A stretch of DNA of 8,665 nt, from contig JANJUH010000018.1 in NCBI GenBank assembly GCA_024710675.1, forward strand, positions 1 through 8,665, in the 5' to 3' direction. Of this stretch, positions 1-5,038 are shown one piece after another. The position numbers and the translations under genes were made by a program. The number at the start of each line of letters is the position of its first letter. Position 1 is the stretch's first letter. The notes below the pieces were generated by a model, which was not told the DNA's origin, made no database searches, and worked only from the letters and a program-made list of their open reading frames with translations. This DNA is from Lysobacterales bacterium. Its GTDB lineage: Bacteria; Pseudomonadota; Gammaproteobacteria; Xanthomonadales; SZUA-5.

Positions 1-2
1 GA

Positions 3-506
3 CCGGAAGAAGCCGAGCCCATCCAGCGCGAAGTGCTCGCGGCCTTCGAGGCCCTGGGCGAGACCGCGACCCCGCAGTACATCGGCAACCTCAACATCCT
101 GGGTTCCGGGCTGGCGCGCATGGGTCGGCTGGACGAGGCGCTCGCGCTGGCCGAGCGCGCCATCGCCATCGAGGCCGAGATCGGTGCGCCCAACCAGGAC
201 ACTCTGGCCGCGCGCAATCAGCACGCGACCCTGCAGTTGCGCCTGGGCCGGCCCGAACAGGCCGCGGCCGAATATGCCGAACTGCTGCCGCTGACCGAGG
301 CCACGGTGGGCAGCGGCCATGTCCACTACCCCAACTTCCTCAGCCAGGCGGCCGAAGTGGATCTGGCACTCGGTCGCCGCGACGCCGCGCGTACCAAGCT
401 GGAGATTGCGCTGCCGGCGTTGACGCAACGCTTCGGGCCGGAACATCCGCGCACCCGCGAGGCGGCGGAGCGGATGGCGCGCGCGCAAGGCCAATCCGGA
501 GGCTGA
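3..506 (+). CDS. TPR-repeat protein, C-terminal fragment (possibly the tail of a Ser/Thr kinase)
   Basis: The reading frame is open to the left edge of the window, so only the C-terminal 167 codons are present and the true start lies outside. The fragment is helical and shows tetratricopeptide signatures spaced about 40-45 residues apart: GRLDEALALAERAIAIEAE, then GRPEQAAAEYAELLPLTE, then GRRDAARTKLEIALPALTQR followed by GPEHPRT. The last pattern is typical of kinesin-light-chain-like TPRs (TPR_10/TPR_12). In Xanthomonadales such tails commonly follow an N-terminal eukaryotic-type Ser/Thr kinase domain, but no kinase sequence is visible here, so that part is inference. TPRs act as protein-protein docking scaffolds. 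The stop is followed at once by hairpins (506-576), suggesting that this is the end of a transcription unit. Confidence 0.85.
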   Translation, partial: PEEAEPIQREVLAAFEALGETATPQYIGNLNILGSGLARMGRLDEALALAERAIAIEAEIGAPNQDTLAARNQHATLQLRLGRPEQAAAEYAELLPLTEATVGSGHVHYPNFLSQAAEVDLALGRRDAARTKLEIALPALTQRFGPEHPRTREAAERMARAQGQSGG

Positions 507-576
507 AGCGCCTGATGCGGAGCGGCGAAGGCGTTTAGCGTGTGGGGCGGAACCGCGGCGCAGCCGCGATTCCGCC
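506..576 (+). terminator. Tandem hairpins after the TPR gene
   Basis: Two inverted repeats follow the TPR stop codon. The first pairs 506-513 with 529-536 (8 bp including one G-U) and ends in TTT. The second is much stronger: 546-559 pairs with 563-576 (14 bp, one mismatch) around a GCA loop. Neither has a long T-run, so classical intrinsic termination is uncertain. The second could equally be a REP-type repeat. The rest of the gap to 833 holds a weaker inverted repeat (590-597 with 630-637) and the REP-like element at 687-734. I see no convincing gene in it. Confidence 0.45.
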
Positions 577-686
577 GTGACCGATGACGAGGCGAAGTCG
601 CTTGCGCCGGGTTGGGCGTGGGAATCCGGCTTCGCCTTGACCGCATGCTTCACGCCGCGCATTGACCGAGGACTTCCCGCTTCATG

Positions 687-734
687 GCCGGTGCGGTTCG
701 CTGCGCTCACCGGCACCCTGCGCTCACCGGCACC
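687..734. repeat. REP-like palindrome with a 17-bp tandem duplication
   Basis: GCCGGTG (687-693) pairs with CACCGGC (708-714) around a 14-nt loop containing GGTTCGCTGCGCT. The downstream half, 17 bp at 701-717, is duplicated exactly at 718-734, so the 5' arm can pair with either copy. Loops of the form CGGTTCGCTGCGCT between GGTG and CACC arms are familiar from dispersed intergenic repeats in GC-rich proteobacteria. The family assignment is from memory rather than from a search. Confidence 0.6.
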
Positions 735-833
735 TTGTGCTGCCCGGTCCGTTTCCGGATCTGCCAAAGGTCTGACAGACGGGGTGTGGTCGCCAGTGTC
801 ACAATTTCGTCAAGACACAATCGGAGTTGCGCC

Positions 834-1772
834 ATGTCGATGCGACCCCACCCGGTCCTGCTGGCGAGCGTCACGGGTTTCGCCCTCGTGACCGCAGTCC
901 CCGCGGACGCCGCCAGCCCCGGCACGGCCCTCAAGGAGATCACGCCGAACTGCGTGGCGACGCCTTTGCCGACCACAGCTTCCGGCCCGAGCGCGAGTTT
1001 CGAGGTGCAGACCGCCGCCAATGCGCGCTTGCGCGTGACCGCCTGGCGCCAGCCCTGTTCCGGCAACGACGCCCAACTGATCCTGACGATGCAGCCGCTC
1101 ACGGGCACGCCCTTCGTCTGCGGCACCGAAGTGGAGATCGTCGTCGGCGCCTTTCGGACCGACGACATCCTGCTCGACGTGAACCCCAACGACGGCGTGA
1201 ATACCGGCTTCTGCGCGCAGCTCGCGCAGACCACGAGCTTCGTGATCCACGAGTTCGACGGCCAGTTCAGCTTCGACGACGATGCCGCCTTTACCCTGGT
1301 CTACGAGAGCGATGTCGGCCCCGATGGCCAGGTGCAGGTGCCCGCCTTCGATCCTGCGCAGTACACCGGTGGCGGACTGGTCGCGCTCTCGGGAAAACTG
1401 TCGGGCAGCTACTACGAGCCGGCGCGCGATCGCGAAGGCGTGCTGGTGGAGTTCGGACAGGTTGGCGGGACCCGCGTGGCCTTCCTCACCTGGTACACCT
1501 ATTTCCAGGGCCAGCAGCGCTGGCTGGCCGGCAACGTCACCTACCAGCCCGGCGCAACCGAAGTCACCATTCCCTTGATCGTCACCAGCGGCGGGCAGTT
1601 CGGCAACGCCTACAACCCGGCGCAGGTCCAGGTCACGCCCTGGGGCAACGTGACGATCAGCTTCCCGGACTGCCGCCAGATGCGCTTTGCATGGAACGAG
1701 ACCGGTGGCCAGTCGGGCCTGTTCCAGTACCAGCGACCGCTGGACTCGCTCGACGGCGTCAGTTGCCCCTGA
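834..1772 (+). CDS. Secreted six-cysteine protein of unknown function
   Basis: I do not recognise a named family. The chosen ATG at 834 gives 312 residues, has CGGAG 7 nt upstream (822-826), and starts a clear Sec signal peptide: a short basic start, a hydrophobic stretch around residues 8-22, and likely cleavage near A26/A27 (VPADAAS). An upstream in-frame start at 684 would run through the repeat region and was rejected. The mature part is rich in beta-forming residues and contains six cysteines (40, 75, 96, 127, 280, 311), which could form up to three disulfides in the periplasm or outside the cell. Residues 189-233 contain SGSYYEPARDREGVLVEF, then WYTYFQGQQRWLAG. This resembles a module I recall from other Xanthomonadales exported proteins (G-x-W/Y-x-x-P-x-R-x-x-x-G, then W-F/Y-T-Y and Q-x-W-L-x-G), with no function known to me. 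Its 3' end overlaps the convergent antiporter gene by 14 bp. Confidence 0.8.
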   Translation: MSMRPHPVLLASVTGFALVTAVPADAASPGTALKEITPNCVATPLPTTASGPSASFEVQTAANARLRVTAWRQPCSGNDAQLILTMQPLTGTPFVCGTEVEIVVGAFRTDDILLDVNPNDGVNTGFCAQLAQTTSFVIHEFDGQFSFDDDAAFTLVYESDVGPDGQVQVPAFDPAQYTGGGLVALSGKLSGSYYEPARDREGVLVEFGQVGGTRVAFLTWYTYFQGQQRWLAGNVTYQPGATEVTIPLIVTSGGQFGNAYNPAQVQVTPWGNVTISFPDCRQMRFAWNETGGQSGLFQYQRPLDSLDGVSCP

Positions 1773-2841
1773 GCCGCGCCTCCTGCCGCTTCTTCAGCGC
1801 ATCCAGGAAGCCGATCGCGATCAGCAGCAGCATGCCGGGAACGACGGCATACAGCATCACCTCGCCGAACTCGTCCTGCAGCGCGTGGTCCTTGGCGTCG
1901 AGCACCAGGAAGGTCGCGTAACCGATGTAGGCGAGCACGAACAGCGCGCCTTCGCGCCGGCTGATCAGGCCGGAGAAGAAGACCGGCAGGCAGACCGCGG
2001 CCACCGCAATCATCACCGGCAGGTCGAAGGCGATGGCCGAGGGTGCGGCGGCGAGGCCACCCGGGGCGATCAGGGCGCCGATGCCGAGCACGGCCAGGAT
2101 GTTGAAGATGTTGCTGCCGACGACATTGCCGATGGCGATGTCGCGCTGTCCGCGCAAGGTCGCCATCACGCTGGTCGCGACTTCGGGCAGTGAGGTACCG
2201 ACCGCGACCACGGTCAGGCCGATCACCAGCTCGGTGACACCGAAGGCGCGCGCCAATTGGGTGGCACCCGTGACCAGCGCCTGCGAACCGACCACCAGCA
2301 ACACCAGGCCCACCAGCAGCAGGCCAAGGTCACGTGCCACGCTGCCCTCGGGCTCCGGCGGTGCTTCGAGATCGTCGCGGGTGGCCTCGCGGCGCCCCAG
2401 CCGGATCGACCACCACAGGTAGACCGCCAGCACCACCGCGAGCAGTGCGCCATCGAGCGTCGAGATACGCCCGTCCCAGGCCAGCAGCAGCACGCCGATG
2501 CTGAGCGCCACCATCAGCGGCACATCCATCCGGATCAGTTGCCGGTGGACCACCAGCGGCGCCGCCAGCGCGCTCAAGCCCAGGATGCCGAGTACATTGA
2601 AGATGTTGCTGCCGACGACATTGCCGAGCGCAAGGTCGGCACTCCCTTTCCATGCCGCGCTCAGGGTCACGGCGAGTTCCGGGGCACTGGTGCCGAAGGC
2701 GACCACGGTCAGGCCGATCACCAGACGCGAGATGCGCACGCGCTCGGCCAGCCTGGTGGCGCCCTTGACGAGCAGCTCGGCGCCGACGACGAGCAGCACG
2801 AAACCGGCGAGTAGGGCGAGCGTGGTCAGCCAGGGAGACAT
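1759..2841 (-). CDS. Calcium/sodium antiporter, YrbG/CaxA family
   Basis: This inner-membrane cation/Ca2+ exchanger presumably exports Ca2+ in exchange for Na+ or H+. The 360-residue protein has the family's usual length and about ten hydrophobic segments. It carries the two diagnostic alpha repeats. Alpha-1 has GTSAPE (50-55) and GNVVGSNIFN (73-82); alpha-2 has GTSLPE (215-220) and GNVVGSNIFN (238-247). The ion-binding glutamates of the PE motifs correspond to E55 and E220, by analogy with E54 and E213 of the archaeal exchanger NCX_Mj. Both GSNIFN motifs end in Asn, as in E. coli YrbG, where NCX_Mj has Asp in the second. A central acidic cytoplasmic loop lies near 150-172. I chose the ATG at 2841 because it puts MSPWLTT just before the first membrane segment. 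A GTG at 2898 would add 19 polar residues. Neither start has a good ribosome site, so the start is uncertain. Confidence 0.93.
   Translation of the reverse strand: MSPWLTTLALLAGFVLLVVGAELLVKGATRLAERVRISRLVIGLTVVAFGTSAPELAVTLSAAWKGSADLALGNVVGSNIFNVLGILGLSALAAPLVVHRQLIRMDVPLMVALSIGVLLLAWDGRISTLDGALLAVVLAVYLWWSIRLGRREATRDDLEAPPEPEGSVARDLGLLLVGLVLLVVGSQALVTGATQLARAFGVTELVIGLTVVAVGTSLPEVATSVMATLRGQRDIAIGNVVGSNIFNILAVLGIGALIAPGGLAAAPSAIAFDLPVMIAVAAVCLPVFFSGLISRREGALFVLAYIGYATFLVLDAKDHALQDEFGEVMLYAVVPGMLLLIAIGFLDALKKRQEARLRGN
2102..2724. repeat. Exact internal DNA repeats encoding the antiporter alpha motifs
   Basis: Two segments of the antiporter gene are repeated exactly and in the same orientation. 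A 31-bp segment at 2102-2132 recurs at 2597-2627 and encodes the GNVVGSNIFN region. A 26-bp segment at 2204-2229 recurs at 2699-2724 and encodes LVIGLTVVA. Both pairs are 495 bp apart, which is the spacing of the two alpha repeats (165 codons), so they reflect the internal duplication of the protein. Identity at third codon positions is higher than amino-acid conservation alone requires. Confidence 0.9.
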
Positions 2842-3131
2842 GGCGGGCGTCAGTGAGGAATGAGGGCCGGAGTCTGACGGTTTCTGAGGCGTCTGCACCG
2901 TGAAGATTGCGTGCCGAAACTGAACGGAACGACCCCGAAGCTATCTTTTGCCTCCCGCTTCGCGTACAGTCCCGCTCGCTTCTTTTGCTCGGCACGATAC
3001 ACCGTGACGAGGCACGCGGTGAGTCGTTCGATCTGCCGTCGTACCTTTGACTGTGATCCTGGTCCACGCAGACGAACGCATCGGCCCGGAACCGTGGGCC
3101 GCTCTCAACTCACAACGCAAGGAGCAACATC
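2842..3131. other. Divergent intergenic region between the antiporter and the cold-shock gene
   Basis: This 290-bp stretch must hold the promoters of two divergent genes and the leader of the cold-shock gene. It looks slightly less GC-rich than the coding DNA around it. I could not find a convincing -35/-10 pair on either strand. TTGACT at 3047-3052 resembles a -35 box but has no matching -10. The only clear signal is AAGGAG at 3119-3124, the ribosome site of the cold-shock gene. Cold-shock mRNAs often have long structured leaders, so a start site well upstream of 3100 would fit. Confidence 0.4.
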
Positions 3132-3341
3132 ATGTCCGATCGTCAGACCGGTACCGTCAAGTGGTTCAACGATGCCAAGGGCTTCGGCTTCCTGAGCCGC
3201 ACCGATGGTGAGGACGTCTTCGTCCACTTCCGTTCCATCATGGGCAATGGCTTCAAGACCCTGAAGGAAGGCCAGCAGGTCACCTTCGTCGTCGCCAAGG
3301 GCCCGAAGGGCCTGCAGGCCGAGCAGGTCCAGCCGCTCTAA
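3132..3341 (+). CDS. Cold-shock domain protein, CspA family
   Basis: This is a complete single-domain cold-shock protein of 69 residues, the normal size for the family. It has the RNP1 motif KGFGF (16-20) and the RNP2 motif VFVHF (29-33), the aromatic patches that bind single-stranded RNA and DNA and let these proteins act as RNA chaperones and transcription antiterminators. The N-terminal GTVKWFNDAKGFGF is canonical. The start is firm: AAGGAG lies 7 nt upstream of the ATG. The gene is followed 12 bp after its stop by a strong hairpin (3354-3379), so it is probably monocistronic or partly attenuated before the RRM gene. Regulation by cold or growth phase is typical of the family but cannot be seen here. 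Confidence 0.96.
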   Translation: MSDRQTGTVKWFNDAKGFGFLSRTDGEDVFVHFRSIMGNGFKTLKEGQQVTFVVAKGPKGLQAEQVQPL

Positions 3342-3353
3342 GTGGTACCCGGC

Positions 3354-3379
3354 GGGGCGGCGCTGATCGGCGCCGCCCT
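3354..3379 (+). terminator. Hairpin terminator or attenuator after the cold-shock gene
   Basis: GGGCGGCGC (3355-3363) pairs perfectly with GCGCCGCCC (3370-3378) around the 6-nt loop TGATCG, with an extra G-T pair outside. A pyrimidine-rich tract (TGCTCTCCGCTTC) follows, but there is no run of T. The position, 12 nt after the stop, suits an intrinsic terminator or a 3'-end stabiliser. Confidence 0.65.
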
Positions 3380-3487
3380 GCTCTCCGCTTCACCCTCCCC
3401 TCGTGTCACCTGCCGCGCCGGAGCTTGGGCGCTGCGTTCATCCCATAACGGCCGACATCCGGCCGAATTCACACGGAGTGCAGCCCC

Positions 3488-3748
3488 ATGCTGACCCTCA
3501 GCGTGCGCGGCCTGCCGCGCCAGAGCACCGAAGCCAGCGTCAACGAGATGTTCACCGCCCACGGCAAGGTCCATGGCCTGAAGGTGGTGCGCGACCTCTT
3601 CTCGGGCGAGTGCAAAGGTTTCGCCGAACTGTCGATGGAAGGCCATGAAGCGCGCAAGGCCATCGCCGCGCTCGACGGCCAGTCGATGACGGACGGCAAT
3701 GTGCTGCGCGTTGGCCTGAAGAGCGAAGCGCGCGGCCGCCGCCGTTGA
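3488..3748 (+). CDS. Single-RRM RNA-binding protein
   Basis: The 86-residue protein is one RNA recognition motif with a short basic tail (ARGRRR). The beta-alpha-beta-beta-alpha-beta order can be followed: TLSVRGLP as the RNP2 strand (3-10), helix TEASVNEMFTAHG (14-26), LKVVRD, then KGFAELSM as the RNP1 strand (43-50), helix GHEARKAIAALDG and final strand NVLRVGL. The fold is clear, but two of the usual RNA-stacking aromatics are absent: position 2 of RNP2 is Ser5 and position 5 of RNP1 is Glu47. Phe45 remains. The start is supported by GGAG at 3475-3478, 9 nt upstream. It lies 146 bp downstream of the cold-shock gene and 27 bp upstream of the sigma factor, so read-through from either side could link it to them. 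Specific targets are unknown. Confidence 0.88.
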   Translation: MLTLSVRGLPRQSTEASVNEMFTAHGKVHGLKVVRDLFSGECKGFAELSMEGHEARKAIAALDGQSMTDGNVLRVGLKSEARGRRR

Positions 3749-3755
3749 TACCTCT

Positions 3756-3775
3756 CGGCGCGTATCCTCGCGCCG
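3756..3775 (+). promoter_or_regulatory. Perfect hairpin abutting the sigma-factor start codon
   Basis: CGGCGCG (3756-3762) pairs perfectly with CGCGCCG (3769-3775) around the loop TATCCT, and the ATG of the sigma gene begins at the next base. No Shine-Dalgarno sequence is visible between the RRM stop and this ATG. The structure could terminate the RRM transcript, or hold the sigma-factor initiation region in a stem. Both readings are inference. Confidence 0.5.
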
Positions 3776-4366
3776 ATGCCGGCCTCACCACCCCTCAGCG
3801 ATCCCCGATCGGCGCAGGATGCTGCCGCCGACGCCTTGTTGCGCCTGCGCCAGCGTGACTTGCGTGCGCTCGATGCGCTCTACGAACTGAGCGTCGAGCG
3901 CCTGCACGCGATCGCCTGCCGGGTGTGCGGCAATGCCGCCGATGCCGAGGAAGTGGTGGCCGATGTCTACCAGTACGCCTGGGAGCGGGCGGCCGATTTC
4001 GATCCGGATCGCGGCAGTGGGCTCGCCTGGCTGTCGATGCTCACCTGGAGCCGCGCCAGCGAACGGCGCCGCCGTCAGCGCCCGATGGTCGCCATCGAAA
4101 CGCTGCATCCAGAGGGTCCAACAGCGTCGTATGCATCCTGTGAAGACGGCGATCCGCTCGCGGAACTCGTCGACGGCCATCGCGTGCGCAGCGCCCTGGC
4201 GCAGCTCGACGAGACGCCCCGGCGGCTGATTCTGATGGCTTTCTTCGAGGGTGCCAGCCATGGCGAAATCGCCGGGCGCACCGGCCTGCCCCTGGGCACG
4301 GTCAAATCGCACATCCGCCGCGGCATCGAAAAGCTGCGCACGGCCCTGGAGGAGCTTCGGGCATGA
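3776..4366 (+). CDS. ECF RNA polymerase sigma factor, RpoE/SigK type (ChrR-partnered group)
   Basis: This is a complete group-4 (extracytoplasmic function) sigma factor of 196 residues. Region 2 spans about residues 32-103 (LDALYELSVERLHAIACRV, then AEEVVADVYQYAWERA and GLAWLSMLTWSRASERRRR, the core-polymerase and -10 recognition part). Region 4 spans about 137-192 (ALAQLDETPRRLILMAFFEG, then helix-turn-helix SHGEIAGRTGLPLGTVKSHI, the -35 recognition part). A short acidic linker (CEDGDPLAELVDGH) joins them. The closest named system I can recall is Rhodobacter sphaeroides RpoE-ChrR, which responds to singlet oxygen. The partner gene downstream overlaps by 4 bp (ATGA) and encodes a ChrR-type cupin, supporting the assignment. 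There is no visible ribosome site, and a hairpin touches the ATG. Confidence 0.92.
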   Translation: MPASPPLSDPRSAQDAAADALLRLRQRDLRALDALYELSVERLHAIACRVCGNAADAEEVVADVYQYAWERAADFDPDRGSGLAWLSMLTWSRASERRRRQRPMVAIETLHPEGPTASYASCEDGDPLAELVDGHRVRSALAQLDETPRRLILMAFFEGASHGEIAGRTGLPLGTVKSHIRRGIEKLRTALEELRA

Positions 4367-4827
4367 ACCCGACCGATGATGAACACGCGGGACTGGATCC
4401 CGCCGCCGCGGCCACGATCGCCGAGGCCCTGCCGGTTGCCGCATTGCCGGCCGCCGCCCGCGCGCGCCTGAGGGCGCGCGTGCTCGAGCGCGCGGCGGGC
4501 ATCCATGTCGTGCGGGCCGACGAAGGCCGCTGGATCGAGGTGCTGCCTGGCATCCGCATCAAACGCCTGCGCGCCGAGCCCGGCAACAGCCGCGAGACCA
4601 CGCTGTGGCGACTGGCAGCCGGCAGCGAGATCCCGGCCCACGATCACGACGACGACGAGGAATGCCTGGTGCTGGAAGGGAGCATCGAACAGGACGGCAT
4701 CCGCTATGTGTCGGGCGACTACCTGCACGCCCGCAAGGGCAGCCTGCACCGCCCGCTGCGAGCGCCGGCCGGCGCCTTGCTGTTGATCCGCTCGCGCGCC
4801 GTTTCGGCCTACCTGGGCGCGGTCTGA
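4363..4827 (+). CDS. ChrR-like cupin protein lacking the zinc anti-sigma domain
   Basis: The 154-residue protein overlaps the sigma gene by ATGA, with GGAGGAG 8 nt upstream (4348-4354), so it is translationally coupled. Residues about 50-150 form a ChrR-type cupin. Putative metal ligands H93, H95, E99 and H129 match the order and exact spacing (2, 4 and 30 residues) of H141, H143, E147 and H177 in Rhodobacter ChrR as I remember them. Residues 20-45 (EALPVAALPAAARARLRARV) look like the linker between the two ChrR domains. What precedes it is only about 20 residues long, and the protein contains a single Cys (C101), so the N-terminal zinc-binding anti-sigma domain (His/Cys ligands, CxxC) is missing. 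By offset it is about 48 residues shorter at the N-terminus than ChrR. It may sense oxidants or a ligand, but how it would hold the sigma factor is unclear. No upstream in-frame start restores the domain. Confidence 0.85.
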   Translation: MNPTDDEHAGLDPAAAATIAEALPVAALPAAARARLRARVLERAAGIHVVRADEGRWIEVLPGIRIKRLRAEPGNSRETTLWRLAAGSEIPAHDHDDDEECLVLEGSIEQDGIRYVSGDYLHARKGSLHRPLRAPAGALLLIRSRAVSAYLGAV

Positions 4828-4843
4828 GGGTCACGGAGCCGGT

Positions 4844-4933
4844 GTAAGCCTCGACAAGCGCGCAGCGCGCATCCGGGGACCGCGCGCGCCATGATCCCGG
4901 ATGCGCCGCCCACGGGCCGCCTGTCCGGGCTAC
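4844..4933. repeat. Pair of REP-like repeats, head-to-head
   Basis: The first unit (4844-4878) reads GTAAGCC, then AAGCGCGCAGCGCGCATCC, then GGGG. The second (4896-4933) starts with CCCGGATGCGCC, ends with TCCGGGCTAC and is in the opposite orientation. Both resemble the widespread proteobacterial repeat that runs GTAGCCCGGA, AAGCGCAGCGCATCC, GGG. Together they form a perfect 11-bp stem (4867-4877 with 4896-4906) over an 18-nt loop. The second unit also has its own stem CCCGGA/TCCGGG (4896-4901 with 4924-4929). They fill the gap between the cupin gene and the lipoprotein unit and could act as a 3'-end stabiliser or terminator for the sigma-cupin transcript. Confidence 0.65.
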
Positions 4934-4949
4934 GCCGATCCGTCGCGAA

Positions 4950-4978
4950 TGTAACGAAGCGCACTTCCGCGCATCCGT
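4950..4978 (+). promoter_or_regulatory. Possible ECF-type promoter for the lipoprotein unit
   Basis: TGTAAC at 4950-4955 resembles an ECF -35 element of the AAC class, and CGTTC at 4976-4980 could be a -10 of the CGT class. The gap of 20 nt between AAC and CGT is a little long. It lies about 60 nt upstream of the likely GTG start at 5039. This is weak pattern matching and nothing more. Confidence 0.2.
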
Positions 4979-5000
4979 TCATGGCCTCCGCGGCGTACAG

Positions 5001-5032
5001 CGATCGGGGCCGGACATCGACCGGCCGGATCG
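5001..5032 (+). promoter_or_regulatory. Two-tier hairpin directly before the lipoprotein start
   Basis: An outer stem CGATC/GATCG (5001-5005 with 5028-5032) and an inner stem GGCCGG/CCGGCC (5008-5013 with 5021-5026) enclose the loop ACATCGA, separated by a small 2x1 internal loop. It covers the place where a ribosome site would sit for a start at 5033 or 5039. It could control translation, act as a palindromic operator, or simply reflect local GC richness. Confidence 0.4.
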
Positions 5033-5038
5033 TTGCCC

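Noticed and set aside
827..1921. Long open frame of 364 codons overlapping the secreted-protein gene
   Set aside because: It is an Arg-rich shadow frame without domain features. The overlapping frame at 834 has a ribosome site, a signal peptide and patterned cysteines.
2911..3195. Open frame of 94 codons upstream of and overlapping the cold-shock gene
   Set aside because: No ribosome site, no recognisable motif, and it overlaps the strongly supported cold-shock start. It is better explained as leader or promoter DNA.
3449..3465. CGGCC/GGCCG inverted repeat before the RRM ribosome site
   Set aside because: The stem is only 5 bp in very GC-rich DNA, and such short stems are expected by chance.
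4892..4897. TGATCC, identical to the -35 element of Rhodobacter RpoE promoters, upstream of the lipoprotein unit
   Set aside because: No matching -10 (TAAGA-like) lies 17-19 nt downstream, and the hexamer falls at the loop/stem junction of the REP-like repeat. The same hexamer at 3054-3059 also lacks a -10.
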